A DNA stretch of 64,000 nucleotides from Paraburkholderia susongensis (GTDB lineage Bacteria; Pseudomonadota; Gammaproteobacteria; Burkholderiales; Burkholderiaceae). A model generated the notes under the pieces. The model did no database searches. It worked only from the letters and a program-made list of their open reading frames with translations, and had not been told where the DNA came from. Shown here piece by piece: positions 11,095 through 22,616 of this stretch. Position 1 is the first letter of the stretch; every line of letters starts with the position of its first letter. A program made the position numbers and the translations under genes. The stretch lies in assembly GCF_900177725.1 (NCBI RefSeq), contig NZ_FXAT01000002.1, positions 682,001 through 746,000 of the forward strand. The letters run 5' to 3'.

Positions 11095-14016
11095 TTACAG
11101 CGTACGCGCGACTTCGGTGACCTCGAAGACCTCGAACTGATCGCCTTCGACGATGTCGTTGAAGTTCTTGATCGACATACCGCACTCGAAGCCCTGACGG
11201 ACTTCCTTCACGTCGTCCTTGAAGCGCTTGAGCGAATCGAGCTCGCCCGTGAAGATGACGACGTTGTTGCGCAGCACGCGCACCGACGACGAGCGCTTGA
11301 CGAAACCGTCCGTGACCATACAGCCGGCCACCGCGCCAACCTTCGGCACCTTGAAGACCTGGCGCACTTCGACCGTGCCCGTCACGACTTCGCGCTTCTC
11401 CGGCGCCAGCATGCCCGACATTGCCGCCTTCACCTCATCCACTGCGTCGTAGATGATGTTGTAGTAGCGAATGTCGACGCCATTGGCTTCGGCCAGCTTG
11501 CGAGCCTGCGCATCCGCACGGGTGTTGAAGCCGATGATGACCGCCTTCGACGCCGTCGCGAGGTTGACGTCCGACTCGCTGATGCCGCCGACCGCGCCGT
11601 GCACGATCTGCACGCGCACTTCGTCGGTGGAGAGCTTCTGCAGCGACTGCACCAGCGCTTCCTGCGAACCCTGCACGTCGGCCTTGACGATGAGCGGCAT
11701 GTACTGCACTTCGCCTTCGCCCATCTGCTCGAGCATGTTCTCGAGCTTCGCGGCCTGCTGCTTGGCGAGCTTGACGTCGCGGAACTTGCCCTGACGGAAC
11801 AGGGCGACTTCACGCGCCTTGCGATCGTCCGGCATCACGATGACTTCTTCGCCCGCCTGCGGCACTTCCGACAGACCCTGGATTTCAACCGGGATCGACG
11901 GGCCAGCGGACTTGGTCGGCTTGCCGGTTTCGTCGAGCATCGCGCGCACGCGGCCATAAGCGCTGCCTGCGAGCACCACGTCGCCGCGGTTCAGCGTACC
12001 CGACTGCACGAGGATCGTAGCCACCGGGCCCTTACCCTTGTCGAGCTTCGCTTCGATGACGAGACCCTTGGCCGGCGAGTCGACGGGCGCCTTCAGTTCC
12101 AGCACCTCGGCTTGCAGCAGCACGTTCTCGAGCAGATCGTCGATACCCGCGCCGGTCTTCGCCGACACCGGCACGAACGGCGAATCGCCGCCGTACTCTT
12201 CCGGCACGACGCCTTCCGTGACGAGTTCCTGCTTCACACGTTCCAGGTTCGCGTCCGGCTTGTCGATCTTGTTGATCGCGACGACGAGCGGCACGCCGCC
12301 TGCCTTCGCGTGGGAAATCGCTTCCTTCGTCTGCGGCATCACACCGTCGTCGGCGGCCACGACCAGAATCACGATGTCGGTTGCCTTCGCACCGCGCGCA
12401 CGCATCGCCGTAAAGGCTTCGTGACCCGGCGTGTCGAGGAACGTGATCACGCCGCGCGGCGTTTCGACGTGGTAAGCGCCGATGTGCTGCGTAATGCCGC
12501 CCGCTTCGCCGGCCGCCACTTTCGAGCGGCGGATGTAGTCGAGCAGCGATGTCTTGCCGTGGTCGACGTGACCCATGACGGTCACGACCGGCGGACGCGG
12601 CAGCGCTTCCGCATCGCTCACCTCGCCTTCGACCAGCATTGCTTCCGGATCGTCGAGCTTCGCGGCAACCGCGTGGTGGCCCAGTTCCTCGACGATGATC
12701 ATCGCCGTTTCCTGGTCCAGCATCTGGTTGATCGTGACCATCTGGCCGAGCTTCATCATCGACTTGATGACTTCCGACGCCTTCACCGCCATCTTGTGCG
12801 CCAGATCGGCAACCGTGATGGTTTCCGGCACGTGCACTTCACGCACGATCGGCTCGGTCGGCGCCTGGAACGTAGTGGACTGTTCCTGATGCTTGCCGCG
12901 ACCCTTCGGACCGCCGCGCCAGCCGCGATCGACGCCGCCGCTCGAATCGCCGCGCGTCTTGATGCCGCGGCGCTTCGCTGCGTCGTCCTGCCAGCCGCTC
13001 TTGCCGCCGCCCGGCTTCTTCTTGTCGCCGGCAGACGGCGCGCTCGTCGTCGTGGCAGGAGCCGCAGTAGCCGGCTTCTTCGCAGCCGGGCGCGCCGGTG
13101 CTTCGCCAGCCGGACGCGCCGGCTTGTGCAGCGTGCCCTTGGCCTGCTCGGCCTTGGCCGGCTCGGCGGGCTTCGGTGCCGGTTCCGGCGCCTTCACCTG
13201 TGCCTTGCGCGGCGTGTTCATCATTTCGCGAATGGCGCGTGCTTCGGCTTCCGCCGCCGCACGGCGCTTGGCGATTTCTTCCTGCTCGGCACGCGCCTTT
13301 TCGGCAGCCTGACGCGCGGCGTCTTCGGCCTTCTTCGCGGCTTCGCGTTGCGCCGCGCGCTCCGCTGCCGCGCGTTCGTCGTCCTGCTCGCTTTCTTTCG
13401 CGACAGCGGGTTCCGCTGCCTGCGCAGCCGCCTGCTGAGCCTTCTCGCGAGCAGCCGCCTCGGCCACAGCCGCTGCACGCTTCTTCGCGTCTTCTTCCGC
13501 ACGCTGACGCTCGGCTTCGGCGGCACTCTCGCGTGCCTGACGCTCAGCCTCTTCGCGCTCGAGCTGCTCCTGGCGAGCCTTCAGTTCCTGAGCCTGCTTT
13601 TCGAGCAGTTCGGCTTCGTGACGCGCTTCCTCTTCGCGACGCTGAAGTTCGAGCTCTTCGGCATCCGCGCCTTCGGCCACATGATTCGATGCATCCCCGC
13701 CTTCCGCTACGGTTTCGTCGCGGCGGACGAACGTGCGCTTCTTGCGCACCTCGACCTGAATGGTGCGAGCTTTGCCCGTCGCATCGGACTGCTTGATCTC
13801 CGACGTATGCCGGCGCGTCAGCGTGATCTTGCGCTTGTCGGCATCGTTCGAGCCATGCGACTTGCGCAAGTGATCGAGCAGACGCGCCTTGTCCGCCTCG
13901 GACAGGTTGTCGTCTTCGCTCGCTTTCTGGACGCCCGCTGCCTGCAGCTGCTCGAGCAGCACGCCTGCAGGCATTTTCAGTTCCGCGGCAAATTGGGCTA
14001 CGTTGTTACTCGCCAT
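11095..14016 (-). CDS. infB: Translation initiation factor IF-2
   Basis: GTPase that brings fMet-tRNA to the 30S subunit and promotes subunit joining. The 973-residue protein starts with the IF2 N-terminal domain ([20 protein letters not shown]), followed by a long Glu/Ala/Arg/Lys-rich linker (about 90-270) predicted as charged helix. A Pro/Ala-rich stretch and a second IF2_N domain come next. The GTPase domain follows, with G1 GHVDHGKTS near residue 485, DTPGHEAF and [10 protein letters not shown]. Domains II-IV close the protein. Length and linker fit large beta-proteobacterial IF2. It lies 94 nt after nusA, with a GCGGCC-TGAC-GGCCGC hairpin (14067-14082) in the gap. Confidence 0.98.
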   Translation of the reverse strand: MASNNVAQFAAELKMPAGVLLEQLQAAGVQKASEDDNLSEADKARLLDHLRKSHGSNDADKRKITLTRRHTSEIKQSDATGKARTIQVEVRKKRTFVRRDETVAEGGDASNHVAEGADAEELELQRREEEARHEAELLEKQAQELKARQEQLEREEAERQARESAAEAERQRAEEDAKKRAAAVAEAAAREKAQQAAAQAAEPAVAKESEQDDERAAAERAAQREAAKKAEDAARQAAEKARAEQEEIAKRRAAAEAEARAIREMMNTPRKAQVKAPEPAPKPAEPAKAEQAKGTLHKPARPAGEAPARPAAKKPATAAPATTTSAPSAGDKKKPGGGKSGWQDDAAKRRGIKTRGDSSGGVDRGWRGGPKGRGKHQEQSTTFQAPTEPIVREVHVPETITVADLAHKMAVKASEVIKSMMKLGQMVTINQMLDQETAMIIVEELGHHAVAAKLDDPEAMLVEGEVSDAEALPRPPVVTVMGHVDHGKTSLLDYIRRSKVAAGEAGGITQHIGAYHVETPRGVITFLDTPGHEAFTAMRARGAKATDIVILVVAADDGVMPQTKEAISHAKAGGVPLVVAINKIDKPDANLERVKQELVTEGVVPEEYGGDSPFVPVSAKTGAGIDDLLENVLLQAEVLELKAPVDSPAKGLVIEAKLDKGKGPVATILVQSGTLNRGDVVLAGSAYGRVRAMLDETGKPTKSAGPSIPVEIQGLSEVPQAGEEVIVMPDDRKAREVALFRQGKFRDVKLAKQQAAKLENMLEQMGEGEVQYMPLIVKADVQGSQEALVQSLQKLSTDEVRVQIVHGAVGGISESDVNLATASKAVIIGFNTRADAQARKLAEANGVDIRYYNIIYDAVDEVKAAMSGMLAPEKREVVTGTVEVRQVFKVPKVGAVAGCMVTDGFVKRSSSVRVLRNNVVIFTGELDSLKRFKDDVKEVRQGFECGMSIKNFNDIVEGDQFEVFEVTEVARTL

Positions 14017-14110
14017 TCATTCCTCTTAATGCAAGGACCGATTCCTTGCGGTTAGCATCGGGTCATGCGGCCTGACGGCCGCGTTCAATTCAGTGCGCCA
14101 TGGTCATTTC

Positions 14111-15586
14111 TCACTGGAACCAGTGTTCACGTGCTTTCATGATCAACGCCTTAGCGGCATCCTCTTCCATTCCGGTCATCTCGACCAGTTCATCCACAGC
14201 CAGCTCGGCGAGTTCGTCGCGCGTCTGGATCTTGTGTTCGGCCAGCTTCGCGAGCAGGTCGGCGTCCATGCCGTCCAGGCTCTTCAGGTCGAGCGCAACA
14301 TTCTCGACCTTTTCTTCATTCGCGATCGCCAGCGTCAGCAGTGCATCGCGCGAGCGATTACGCAGTTCGTGAACGGTGTCTTCGTCGAATGCCTCGATCT
14401 CGAGCATTTCGTTGAGCGGCACGTAGGCGATCTCTTCGAGACTCGTGAAGCCTTCGTCGATCAGGATGTCGGCGACTTCCTCGTCGACATCGAGACGCGC
14501 CATGAACAGGTCGCGCAGGACGCCGCGCTCCTGATTCTGCTTCTGCGCAGATTCGTCCGGCGTCATGATGTTGATCTGCCAGCCGGTGAGTTCGCTGGCA
14601 AGACGCACGTTCTGGCCGCTGCGGCCGATCGCGACTGCCAGCTCGTTCTCGTCGACGACGACGTCCATCGAATGCTTTTCTTCATCGACGACGATCGACT
14701 GCACGGCTGCCGGCGCGAGCGCGCCGATCACAAACTGGGCGGGATCTTCCGACCATAGCACGATGTCGACGTTTTCGCCACCGAGCTCGTTACGCACGGC
14801 CTGCACGCGCGAGCCGCGAATGCCGACGCAGGTGCCGATCGGATCGATGCGCTTGTCATAGGCGACCACGCCGATCTTCGCGCGCACGCCCGGATCGCGA
14901 GCGGCCGCCTTGATTTCGAGCAGGCCCTGCTCGATTTCCGGCACTTCCATCTCGAACAGCTTCATGAGGAATTCCGGCGCCGTGCGCGACAGCTCGATCT
15001 GCGGGCCGCGCGCGGTGCGGTCGACCTTCGCGATGTAGGCGCGCACGCGGTCGCCCACGCGCAGGTTTTCCTTCGGAATCAGTTGATCGCGACGCAGCAA
15101 CGCTTCGACGCGGCCCGATTCGACGATGAAGTTGCCCTTGTCGAGGCGCTTCACCGAGCCGGTCATGATGTGCTCGCCGCGCTCGAGGAAGTCGTTGAGG
15201 ATCTGCTCGCGCTCGGCGTCGCGTACCTTCTGGAGAATCACCTGCTTGGCGGCCTGCGCGCCGATACGGCCGAATTCGATCGACGGCACCGGTTCTTCGA
15301 TGTACTCGTCGAGCTGAATGTTGGGCTGCTGCTCGCGTGCCTCGAACAGCAGGATTTCCTGATCCGGCTCCTGCAAGCCGGCTTCGTCCGGTACTACCCT
15401 CCAGCGGCGAAACGTTTCGTGTTCGCCGCTTTCACGGTCGATGTGGACGCGAATATCCGCATCTTCTTCGAAGAGCTTCTTGGAGGCCGAAGCGAGAGCC
15501 GCTTCGAGCGCCGCAATTACCACGTCCTTGTCGACATTCTTCTCGCGTGCCAGCGCATCCACCAGCATCAACACTTCGCGACTCAT
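14111..15586 (-). CDS. nusA: Transcription termination/antitermination factor NusA
   Basis: RNA-polymerase-binding factor for pausing, intrinsic termination and rRNA antitermination. The 491 residues have the normal order: N-terminal RNAP-binding domain (1 to about 125), S1 domain (about 135-200, with [17 protein letters not shown]), KH1 and KH2 (about 225-345, with [20 protein letters not shown] and [19 protein letters not shown]), then two acidic C-terminal repeats (about 365-490) as in gamma- and beta-proteobacteria. The start [18 protein letters not shown] overlaps the rimP stop by 4 nt, so the two are translationally coupled. Confidence 0.98.
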   Translation of the reverse strand: MSREVLMLVDALAREKNVDKDVVIAALEAALASASKKLFEEDADIRVHIDRESGEHETFRRWRVVPDEAGLQEPDQEILLFEAREQQPNIQLDEYIEEPVPSIEFGRIGAQAAKQVILQKVRDAEREQILNDFLERGEHIMTGSVKRLDKGNFIVESGRVEALLRRDQLIPKENLRVGDRVRAYIAKVDRTARGPQIELSRTAPEFLMKLFEMEVPEIEQGLLEIKAAARDPGVRAKIGVVAYDKRIDPIGTCVGIRGSRVQAVRNELGGENVDIVLWSEDPAQFVIGALAPAAVQSIVVDEEKHSMDVVVDENELAVAIGRSGQNVRLASELTGWQINIMTPDESAQKQNQERGVLRDLFMARLDVDEEVADILIDEGFTSLEEIAYVPLNEMLEIEAFDEDTVHELRNRSRDALLTLAIANEEKVENVALDLKSLDGMDADLLAKLAEHKIQTRDELAELAVDELVEMTGMEEDAAKALIMKAREHWFQ

Positions 15587-16041
15587 TGTTTGCGGCTCCT
15601 AAAGTCAACTTTCGGAACAAGGCGCGCCTTGTCCATGTCCGCGAGCGTGAAATCGAGCATCGCGGCACCTTCTTTTCCTTCAAATTCCAGACCGATCGCC
15701 TCGCCTTGCGGAGCATGCAGGATGCCCCGGTACGATTTCCGTCCGTCCAATGGCTTTTTCAGTGTGATTACCGCTTCGCTGCCCGCGAAGCGTTCAAAAT
15801 CCGCCAGTTTTTTCAGCGGGCGGTCGAGACCGGGCGACGACACTTCAAGCCGCTCATAATCGATGTTTTCGACCGTCAGAACGTGCTGGAGCTGACGCGT
15901 GACTTTCTCGCAGTCTTCGATCGCGATGCCGGCCGGCTGGTCGATATAAATACACAACATGCCGCGCCCAGTGCGCTCGAGATCGACGAGCTCGTAGCCG
16001 AGTCCCACGACCGTGGTTTCAATCAGTTCCGTCAGTTGCAC
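15583..16041 (-). CDS. rimP: Ribosome maturation factor RimP
   Basis: Needed for 30S subunit maturation. The protein has 152 residues. The N-terminal alpha/beta domain has [30 protein letters not shown], and the central [20 protein letters not shown] is the family signature. An SH3-like C-terminal domain covers about 90-150. It is the first gene of the leftward rimP-nusA-infB-rbfA-truB operon and overlaps nusA by 4 nt (ATGA arrangement). Confidence 0.97.
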   Translation of the reverse strand: MQLTELIETTVVGLGYELVDLERTGRGMLCIYIDQPAGIAIEDCEKVTRQLQHVLTVENIDYERLEVSSPGLDRPLKKLADFERFAGSEAVITLKKPLDGRKSYRGILHAPQGEAIGLEFEGKEGAAMLDFTLADMDKARLVPKVDFRSRKQ

Positions 16042-16517
16042 AGTGCCCTCTTAGATGTTCGCGCAGCGAGCCAGCCGCCTGTTTCAGCAAACAACCAATG
16101 CGGGCCGCGCGCCAAGCCGGCGCACGTTCGTGCTAACCCGAGATGCCGAACCACGGAAGGAGCGGCAAAAAAAAAATGGGCTGAACGCCCATCATCTTAT
16201 TGCCGGTGGTCGCACCTGAGCCGCACATGAAAAACCGTACGCCCAGCGACTCCGCGATTGTAGCCATTTTTTGGCCCAAACGCAATCTGCAGAGAGCCAT
16301 GCGGTGTGCATTTCCGCTTGATTTCATGGGAATCTTTCGGAAATGTGGCGGCAATATGGGTCTTTTGCAAGGTGGCCCGCGCCGCCTCGAACGGCATTGT
16401 TGCCTCGCGGCGACCTGATGCTGATTGCCGCGGCGGCAACCATCCGACGATCACCGAAGGACAGCCGCCTCGCGTGGGTTAGCCAGGCGGCCGCCCCACC
16501 GCTGCAAGGAGCGCCGC
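16042..16517. other. Intergenic region between rluB and rimP
   Basis: These 476 nt show no credible gene. They contain the rluB terminator (16167-16192), and the leftward promoter of the rimP-nusA operon must lie between the terminator and 16042. I looked for the tRNA gene often found beside this operon in other bacteria and saw no cloverleaf. Confidence 0.5.
16167..16192 (-). terminator. Intrinsic terminator downstream of rluB
   Basis: On the minus strand the stem ATGGGC / GCCCAT (loop of 5) is followed by a run of T (a 10-nt A run at 16167-16176 on the plus strand, its last base shared with the stem). It lies about 325 nt past the rluB stop, so it ends read-through from rluB before the rimP operon. 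Confidence 0.75.
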
Positions 16518-18272
16518 TTAACGCCCGCGCGAGCGACCGCGCGCCGCGCCGCCACCACGATTCGCGCCGCCCGCCGGGCCTGCATTGCCGCCCGCGCGAT
16601 TGGCGTTACCACCGCCACGATTGCCGCCCGGTGCACGATTGCCGGCGTTACCGGGGGCGGCACGCTTGCCACCGGGGCGCGCGCGATTGCCATTGGGCGA
16701 CGGCGCACGATTGCCGTCGACATCGCGACCGCGCTGCTGACCGCCGGTACCGCGGTTGTTATAGCCGGCACCGAAACCTGCGCCTGCGCCCGTCCCCGCG
16801 CCGAAGCCGCCACCCGCTCCGCCCCGGCGGCCCTGGCCCTGGCCGCGCGGTTGCTGCTCGAAGCGGCTATGCGACATCAGGACCGGCTCGCGGTTGATGA
16901 AGCCCATCGACGTCTGCATCGGATCGGGTTGCCGGCGCTCCGGCGCCGCATTGCGGCCGCCGCGCTCCTCGGCCGGCGCCTTCAGGCCGACCGACGCCAT
17001 CAGCGCACGCACCTGATTGTCTTCAAGCTCTTCCCAGCGGCCACGCTTCAGACCTTTCGGCAGCGAGATCGGGCCGTGGCGCGTGCGGATCAGCCGGCTG
17101 ACCATCAGCCCGGCAGCTTCGAACATGCGGCGCACTTCGCGGTTACGCCCTTCGGCGAGCGCGACGTGGTACCAGTGATTGGTGCCTTCACCACCGCCGT
17201 CGCGGATGCGCAGGAAATTCGCCGGGCCGTCGTCGAGTTCGACGCCGTGCAACAGCTTTTGACGCATGCCTTCCGCCAGTTCGCCGACCACGCGTACCGC
17301 ATACTCACGCTCGACGCTATAACGCGGATGCATGAAGCGATTCGCGAGATCACCCGACGTGGTCAGCATCAGCAGACCCTCGGTGTTGAAGTCGAGGCGG
17401 CCGACCGCAACCCATTTGGCGGTCTTCATCGGCGGAAGCTTGTCGAACACCGACGGACGGCCTTCCGGATCAGCATGGCTGACGATTTCGCCAGTCGGTT
17501 TGTGGTACAGCAACACGCGCGGCGGCTTGTTCGCGAGCTTGCGCTTGACCGGCTTGCCGTTGATGCGAACCTGATCGGTCGGCATGATGCGCTGGCCGAT
17601 GTGCGCGGGCTCACCGTTCACGGACACGCGGCCGGCGATGATCAGCTCTTCCATGTCGCGGCGCGAACCCATGCCCGCTTCGGCGAGCACCTTGTGCAGC
17701 TTCGGCGCGTCGTCGTCGGGGGAGAGCACGCGCTTCGGGCCGGCAGCCTTGCCACGCCGCAGCATCGGCGCGCGCACGCCGCCGGTCGTGCTGTTGTCGG
17801 CGTCGAACGCCGGCGATGTCACGTACGAGAACAGATCGTCCTGGGTGGATTCCGGGGCCACAGCCGCATCGGCGCCGCGACGATTCTGACGCTGACCTTC
17901 GCGCGGCTGACCCTCGCGCTTCGCGCCACCCGCGTTGCGCCGCGCGCCCTGCTTCGCGCCCGCGTCCTTGCGCGGCGTGCGCGCCTGCGCGACGACCTCG
18001 CCGTCCGGCGGCGTTTCGGCGACGACCGGCGCGGCCTGTGCGGGCGCGCCTTCGGCGGCCTTCGTCTTCGCTCCGGCGCGGCGGCGCGCGATCAGGCTGC
18101 GCGGCCCGCGGCGCAGGCCGCGGCGCGGACGCTCTTCGCCGTTGGCCTCCGCGCTCTGAGCCGGGCGCTCGCCCTCGCCTGCCGACGCTTGCGTGGTGCG
18201 CGCTTCGTCGGCGCGCGCCGACGGCACGGCGCGCTCGGATTCGGACGAATCGGTGTCGTGGGTATGTGTCAA
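16518..18272 (-). CDS. rluB: 23S rRNA pseudouridine synthase RluB with long disordered tails
   Basis: Pseudouridine synthase of the RsuA/RluB/E/F family; RluB makes pseudouridine 2605 in helix 93 of 23S rRNA. The protein is unusually long at 584 residues, while the core needs about 250. Residues 1-185 are a charged, low-complexity extension. The S4 RNA-binding domain spans 191-238 ([20 protein letters not shown]). The catalytic motif [14 protein letters not shown] has Asp294 as nucleophile. Residues from about 440 to the end are Gly/Arg/Asn-rich with many RGG- and NRA-type repeats. Such tails are common in Burkholderia RluB and probably bind RNA. scpB lies 63 nt upstream on the same strand and is likely co-transcribed. 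Confidence 0.93.
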   Translation of the reverse strand: MTHTHDTDSSESERAVPSARADEARTTQASAGEGERPAQSAEANGEERPRRGLRRGPRSLIARRRAGAKTKAAEGAPAQAAPVVAETPPDGEVVAQARTPRKDAGAKQGARRNAGGAKREGQPREGQRQNRRGADAAVAPESTQDDLFSYVTSPAFDADNSTTGGVRAPMLRRGKAAGPKRVLSPDDDAPKLHKVLAEAGMGSRRDMEELIIAGRVSVNGEPAHIGQRIMPTDQVRINGKPVKRKLANKPPRVLLYHKPTGEIVSHADPEGRPSVFDKLPPMKTAKWVAVGRLDFNTEGLLMLTTSGDLANRFMHPRYSVEREYAVRVVGELAEGMRQKLLHGVELDDGPANFLRIRDGGGEGTNHWYHVALAEGRNREVRRMFEAAGLMVSRLIRTRHGPISLPKGLKRGRWEELEDNQVRALMASVGLKAPAEERGGRNAAPERRQPDPMQTSMGFINREPVLMSHSRFEQQPRGQGQGRRGGAGGGFGAGTGAGAGFGAGYNNRGTGGQQRGRDVDGNRAPSPNGNRARPGGKRAAPGNAGNRAPGGNRGGGNANRAGGNAGPAGGANRGGGAARGRSRGR

Positions 18273-18335
18273 AACAACCTCAAAATGTCAGGTCGCGCAC
18301 GCCCGTTGCGGGCGCGGCAAAAAAGTTCGGTTACG

Positions 18336-19481
18336 TCAGGCGCTGCGTGACTCGGCTTCGTCGCCGGTCAGAATGCCTGCGTCCTGTGCGGCATCGCGGC
18401 GATCCTCGGAATCGCCGTGCGCCGCCTTGATCGGGTTCGGCTCGCTGGCGTGCTCCGTGTTGCGAGACACGCCCGAGTCGTGCGCGGTTGCTGCAGGATC
18501 GGCCCGGGGGACCGGATCGTGCGGATCGTGATGCTGCGCAGACCCCGCGACGCCAGCCTGCGGTGCTGCATTCGCCGTTTCGGCGTGTTCTTGCGCATCA
18601 CCAGTGGCGTCGCTTGCGTCGCCGGCTGCGTCGCTTGTCGCTTCGCTTATTGCTTCATTCGTTGCTTCGTTCGTCGCCTCGTTTGTCACGGTAGGCGCGC
18701 CGATCGCGTCAGCCGGCCCGGCTGCGTCAGGATGCTGTTCCGCTCCGGGCGACGGCCCGGTCTGCACGGCTTGACCGATTGGGTCCGCCTGCACCGTTTC
18801 CGGTTCACCTGCCGCGTGAGCCGCCTCCGCTTCTTCAACGGACTGCGCCGGCTCCGGCGACGGGCCGCCCGCTTCCCCGTTCACGCCTTGCGCTTCCTGC
18901 GCGACCGCCGCATCGCCCTCGGCGAACTCGATCGCATGCTGGCCCAGCAGATCCGCGTTCAGTTGCGCCGACGGATCAGCAAGCGGCGGCAATTCGTCGA
19001 GCGCCGTCAGGCCGAGGTCGTCGAGAAACTGACGCGTGGTCGCGTACAGCGCGGGGCGCCCCGGCACGTCGCGATGACCGATCACCTCGATCCAGCCACG
19101 ATCCTCGAGTTGCTTGACGACCTGCGTATTCACCGTCACACCGCGGATTTCTTCGATATCGCCCCGCGTGACCGGTTGCCGGTAGGCAATGATCGCGAGC
19201 GTTTCGAGCACCGCGCGCGAATATTTCGGCGGTTTTTCCGGATGCAGGCGATCCAGATACGAACGCATCGCGGGCTTGCTTTGAAACCGCCAGCCCGACG
19301 CCAGCCCGACCAGCTCCACACCGCGCCCAGACCAATCCCGCTTCAGGTCTTCGAGCAAGGTCCGAACAGTGTCTGCCGACACGCCGTCGGCAAAGAGCTT
19401 GCGCAATTCGCCGAGTTTTAACGGCTCCTGCGCGCAGATCAAGGCAGTCTCGAGGACGATCTTCGCCTCTTGGGTATTCAT
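18336..19481 (-). CDS. scpB: Chromosome segregation and condensation protein ScpB
   Basis: Kleisin-associated winged-helix subunit of the SMC-ScpAB condensin. The 381-residue protein has its conserved part in the first 180 residues. It starts [21 protein letters not shown], and [27 protein letters not shown] and [22 protein letters not shown] are the ScpB signatures. The remainder is a low-complexity Ala/Glu/Thr/Asp-rich tail with TNEA-type tandem repeats, roughly doubling the usual length. It lies upstream of rluB, a pairing conserved in many bacteria. scpA is not adjacent in the window. Confidence 0.94.
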   Translation of the reverse strand: MNTQEAKIVLETALICAQEPLKLGELRKLFADGVSADTVRTLLEDLKRDWSGRGVELVGLASGWRFQSKPAMRSYLDRLHPEKPPKYSRAVLETLAIIAYRQPVTRGDIEEIRGVTVNTQVVKQLEDRGWIEVIGHRDVPGRPALYATTRQFLDDLGLTALDELPPLADPSAQLNADLLGQHAIEFAEGDAAVAQEAQGVNGEAGGPSPEPAQSVEEAEAAHAAGEPETVQADPIGQAVQTGPSPGAEQHPDAAGPADAIGAPTVTNEATNEATNEAISEATSDAAGDASDATGDAQEHAETANAAPQAGVAGSAQHHDPHDPVPRADPAATAHDSGVSRNTEHASEPNPIKAAHGDSEDRRDAAQDAGILTGDEAESRSA

Positions 19482-19822
19482 GCAGCTAGGTCAGACCCTG
19501 TGGTCAAAGAACCGGATCAAACAGACGATGTGGAACTGAAGACGCGCTCGCCCGATTCTGATCGGTCATATTGATGGGAGCACGCACCGGGGGGCGGCGA
19601 ACAGACTTATCGAACCAAACCCAGCCGGACGGAGCAGCGATGTTCCTGAAGGGAATCGCGTGACTGAGCGCCATATTACGCAAAAACGACCGGTGCGTAA
19701 AGCCGGAATCCCCGGCGCATTGTCTCGCCACGCGCCGGCAGGCGCGCCCGGGCGTCAAAGCGGCGGCAATAAAAAAACTGAATCCGCGCCGGAATTCGAG
19801 CCACGCATCCGCCCTCGCCCGA
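19482..19822. other. Intergenic region between the aminotransferase and scpB
   Basis: This 341-nt gap has no supported gene. Near its left-strand entry (19771-19796) an imperfect hairpin, AATTCCG / CGGATT on the minus strand followed by CAG and T7, is a plausible intrinsic terminator for the aminotransferase gene. The scpB promoter should lie near 19490-19650. Confidence 0.45.
19771..19796 (-). terminator. Probable terminator of the aminotransferase gene
   Basis: On the minus strand an imperfect stem (AATTCCG, loop GCG, CGGATT, one bulged base) is followed by CAG and seven T. It starts 27 nt past the stop at 19823. Confidence 0.55.
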
Positions 19823-21022
19823 TCAGGCGCCCGTGTGCCGCGCGAGGAACCCCTGCAGACGCTCGACACCGGCGTCCAGCCGCGCCGTATCGCACGCATA
19901 GCACCAACGCACGAAACCTTCGCCCTGTGGCCCGAACGCGCTGCCCGGCGCCACGCCGAGCCCCGCCTCGCGCACCATCGCCTTGCACAATTCGAGACTG
20001 CGCGCCGCGCCCGGCATCGAGAAGAACAGGTACATCGCCCCCAGCGGCGCCTTGACGTCGACACCCGGCACCGCCGACAACGCCTGCACCAGATGATCGC
20101 GCGACGCCCTCAGGTCGCGCACCAGCTCCTGTGTGAAACGCTCGCCCTGCTCGAGCGCGGCGATGCCCGCCTGCTGGACGAACGACGGCGCGCACGACGT
20201 GTTGTACTCCACCAGCTTGCCCAGATCGTCCATCAAGGCGGTTGGAGCTACGACCCAGCCAAGCCGCCAGCCCGTCATCAGCCAGGCCTTCGAGAACGAA
20301 TTCACGCAGATCACGCGTTCGTCGCGCGAGGCCAGATCGAGAAACGACGGCGCGGTGCGCGCGTCGTCCGCGTAATAGAGCCGCTCGTAGACTTCGTCCG
20401 CGACGATCCAGATGCCATGACGCCGGCAATGCTCGAGCACGGTGCGCTGATCGTCGCGGCTCATCACCCAGCCGGTCGGATTGTTCGGCGAGTTGATCAT
20501 CAGCATCCTGGTGTCGGGCGTCAGCGCGGCCAGCAATTGCCCGACGTCGAGCTGCCAGCCGCGTTCGCCGTAACCCAGCGAGACGGTTTCGACATGCGCC
20601 CCCAGAATCTTCGGAATCTCGACGAGATTGGGCCACAGCGGCGTTACCGCGACCACCCGGTCGCCCGCGCCGACCACGAGCTGCGCGGCGAGCATCAGCG
20701 CGTTGACGCCGGCGCTCGTCACCGCGATGTGATCGGCCGACGTCGCGCCGTGCAACCCGCTCACGTAGCCGGCGAGCGCCGCGCGCAGCGGCGCGATACC
20801 GAGGTTATGCGTATAGAACGTGGCGCCGGCGGCAAGCGCCGCGCTCGCCGCGTCGCGGATAAAGGCGGGCGTGACCCGGTCGGACTCGCCGAACCAGAAC
20901 GGCAGCACGTTCTCGACGCCAAAACCGGCATTGGCGACTTCACGGATTTGCGAAGGACGCAGCGCGCGCACGGCGTCGCGCGCATTCGGAATGGAGGGCA
21001 CGGGCAGGTCCAATTCGCTCAT
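19823..21022 (-). CDS. PLP-dependent class I/II aminotransferase
   Basis: Fold-type I aminotransferase of 399 residues, cytosolic. The PLP lysine is Lys245 in NSFSKAWLMTGWRLGW. The SPNNPTGWVMSRDD block (178-191) and the IVADEVYERLYY block (206-217) supply the other cofactor contacts. The GVNALMLAAQLVVGAGDRV region (105-123) is the phosphate-binding area. This is the AspC/AlaT-like branch that acts on aspartate, aromatic or alanine substrates; the exact amino donor cannot be assigned. The start at 21022 gives MSELDLPVPSIPNARDAVRAL. No metabolic neighbour on this strand indicates a pathway; a LysR gene lies 284 nt upstream in the same direction. Confidence 0.9.
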   Translation of the reverse strand: MSELDLPVPSIPNARDAVRALRPSQIREVANAGFGVENVLPFWFGESDRVTPAFIRDAASAALAAGATFYTHNLGIAPLRAALAGYVSGLHGATSADHIAVTSAGVNALMLAAQLVVGAGDRVVAVTPLWPNLVEIPKILGAHVETVSLGYGERGWQLDVGQLLAALTPDTRMLMINSPNNPTGWVMSRDDQRTVLEHCRRHGIWIVADEVYERLYYADDARTAPSFLDLASRDERVICVNSFSKAWLMTGWRLGWVVAPTALMDDLGKLVEYNTSCAPSFVQQAGIAALEQGERFTQELVRDLRASRDHLVQALSAVPGVDVKAPLGAMYLFFSMPGAARSLELCKAMVREAGLGVAPGSAFGPQGEGFVRWCYACDTARLDAGVERLQGFLARHTGA

Positions 21023-21306
21023 CGAGGCTTCCGGATGGAGGTGAAAGATAGAGGCTCAAAGGGCACGCTCAACGAACGTGCCGCCGGGAAGACACTAGTT
21101 TAGCGCGGCGCCTGTCTGGGGAGAGGCGAACCGGGCAGCGGGCCCGGGTGTTGATCCCGGCCCGGTGAAGCTGCCGCGGTTAGACGGCCTGAGCGTTCGA
21201 CATGCCTGAGACCATCGTTTCCGCCTTGTTTCGTGAAATCCCCGCTCCTCATCGGAGTGATCGACGCGCGAGCGTGTGCGAGCGTTCTCGCGCGTGTTCG
21301 CCGGCC

Positions 21307-22209
21307 CTAGTTCAACTCCTCCGCCCGCCCCGGCAACTGGCGGATCAGATTCCACACGGCCTCGGCCGCCGGCGACAACGAGCGATCGCGCCGCCGCACG
21401 AGTTCGACGCGGCGCTCCGCGCGCGGCACGAGCGCCCGCGCGACCAGCGACGCGCCCGCCGGCAACGGCAGCGCGAGCCACGGCAGCACGCTGATCCCGA
21501 CGCCCGCCTCGACGAGCCCGAACACGGTCGCGGAATGCCCGAGTTCCTGCACCACCGTGGCGTTCACGCCCTGCTCCTGCATCGCGGCGTCGATGATCGG
21601 CCGGCTGCCCGACGCGTAATCGAGCATCACGAGCTGCTCGCCGTCGAGATCCCGCCACGTGACCTGCTTGCGTGCGGCGAGCGGGTGATCGTCGCGCGAG
21701 ACGACGCAGAACGAATCGGTCATCAGCGTTTCGCTGAGCAGATCGCCGTCCGAGAAAGGACCGATGATCACGCCGAAATCGACCTCGCCCGACTTCACCT
21801 TGCGCACCACGTCGCTCTGCACGTCGTCGCGCAAACCCAACGTGACATACGGAAACTGCTGCACACACGACGCCACCACACGCGGCATCAACCGGCACGC
21901 GATGGTCGGACTTGCCGCCACCACCACGCGGCCACGACGCTGCTCGCCGATTTCGCGGATTTCGCGCAGCGCATCGTCGAGATCGGAGAGCAGCCGCGAC
22001 ACGCTCGACACGAGATTGCCGCCGACATCGGTGAGCTGCACCTCACGCGTGGTCCGGTCGATCAGCTTGAGACCGATTTCGCTCTCGAGTTCGCGTACGC
22101 AACGGCTGACCGCCGACTGCGTCAGGCCGATTTCATCGCCCGCCCGGCTGAAGCTTTGCAGACGGGCGACCTCGATGAAAACCCTTAGTTGACGCAGCGT
22201 CACATTCAT
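21307..22209 (-). CDS. LysR family transcriptional regulator
   Basis: 300-residue LysR-type regulator. The N-terminal winged helix-turn-helix (MNVTLRQLRVFIEVARLQSFSR, then AGDEIGLTQSAVSRCVRELE) is followed by a periplasmic-binding-like effector domain from about residue 90 (RGRVVVAASPTIACRLMPRVV). It resembles the CbbR/CysB-like branch regulating catabolic genes, but the effector is unknown. No divergent target gene is obvious: the rightward neighbour at 22617 is a transposase-domain gene. LysR proteins often autoregulate from the upstream gap, which here is 407 nt. Confidence 0.9.
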   Translation of the reverse strand: MNVTLRQLRVFIEVARLQSFSRAGDEIGLTQSAVSRCVRELESEIGLKLIDRTTREVQLTDVGGNLVSSVSRLLSDLDDALREIREIGEQRRGRVVVAASPTIACRLMPRVVASCVQQFPYVTLGLRDDVQSDVVRKVKSGEVDFGVIIGPFSDGDLLSETLMTDSFCVVSRDDHPLAARKQVTWRDLDGEQLVMLDYASGSRPIIDAAMQEQGVNATVVQELGHSATVFGLVEAGVGISVLPWLALPLPAGASLVARALVPRAERRVELVRRRDRSLSPAAEAVWNLIRQLPGRAEELN

Positions 22210-22616
22210 TTGCCTACCTCATCAATAACGCGATTTGATGCGCATTGTAAGGCCAAATGGGCACCGCACCACGGCTTCGGGGCAGTCGCTGCGATGCAGC
22301 AAAAAAGACGCGAACGCACGCCAGCCGGGCCTTAGTGCACAAGATTGGTGATTGTCCCGATTTGCGAGATGGGTTTTTTGGATTCTTATACGCCCCTAGC
22401 TGGCGCCCGCGCTGGCCCGCCGCCACGGGGCTTTCAGGCAATCGGGATCAAATTGGCACACTTCGTGCGTTGAGATACGCACAGGGTCGGCGCCATGGCT
22501 TCTGACTGAATAAGCAGACTGTGGCAAGCCCGACCCCTTTGGCACTCGCCTATCGAGTGCATGAAGAGTGCGCGGCGCGGGGCAGCGCACCGGAGTTAGC
22601 TTCGCTGAGGTGAAAC
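22210..22616. other. Divergent intergenic region (LysR / transposase-domain gene)
   Basis: This 407-nt region has no supported gene. It contains two inverted repeats: GTGCGT-N6-ACGCAC (22465-22482) and GCACTCG-N5-CGAGTGC (22542-22560). The second would form a 7-bp hairpin in the leader of the gene at 22617. A weak rightward promoter, TTGGCA, 17 bp, TACGCA, overlaps the first repeat. I found no terminal inverted repeats marking an insertion sequence end. Confidence 0.5.

Noticed and set aside
10369..14055. A 1228-codon plus-strand frame over infB and rbfA
   Set aside because: Antisense shadow of infB; composition (Arg, Leu, His-rich) is typical of reverse frames of Ala/Glu-rich coding sequence.
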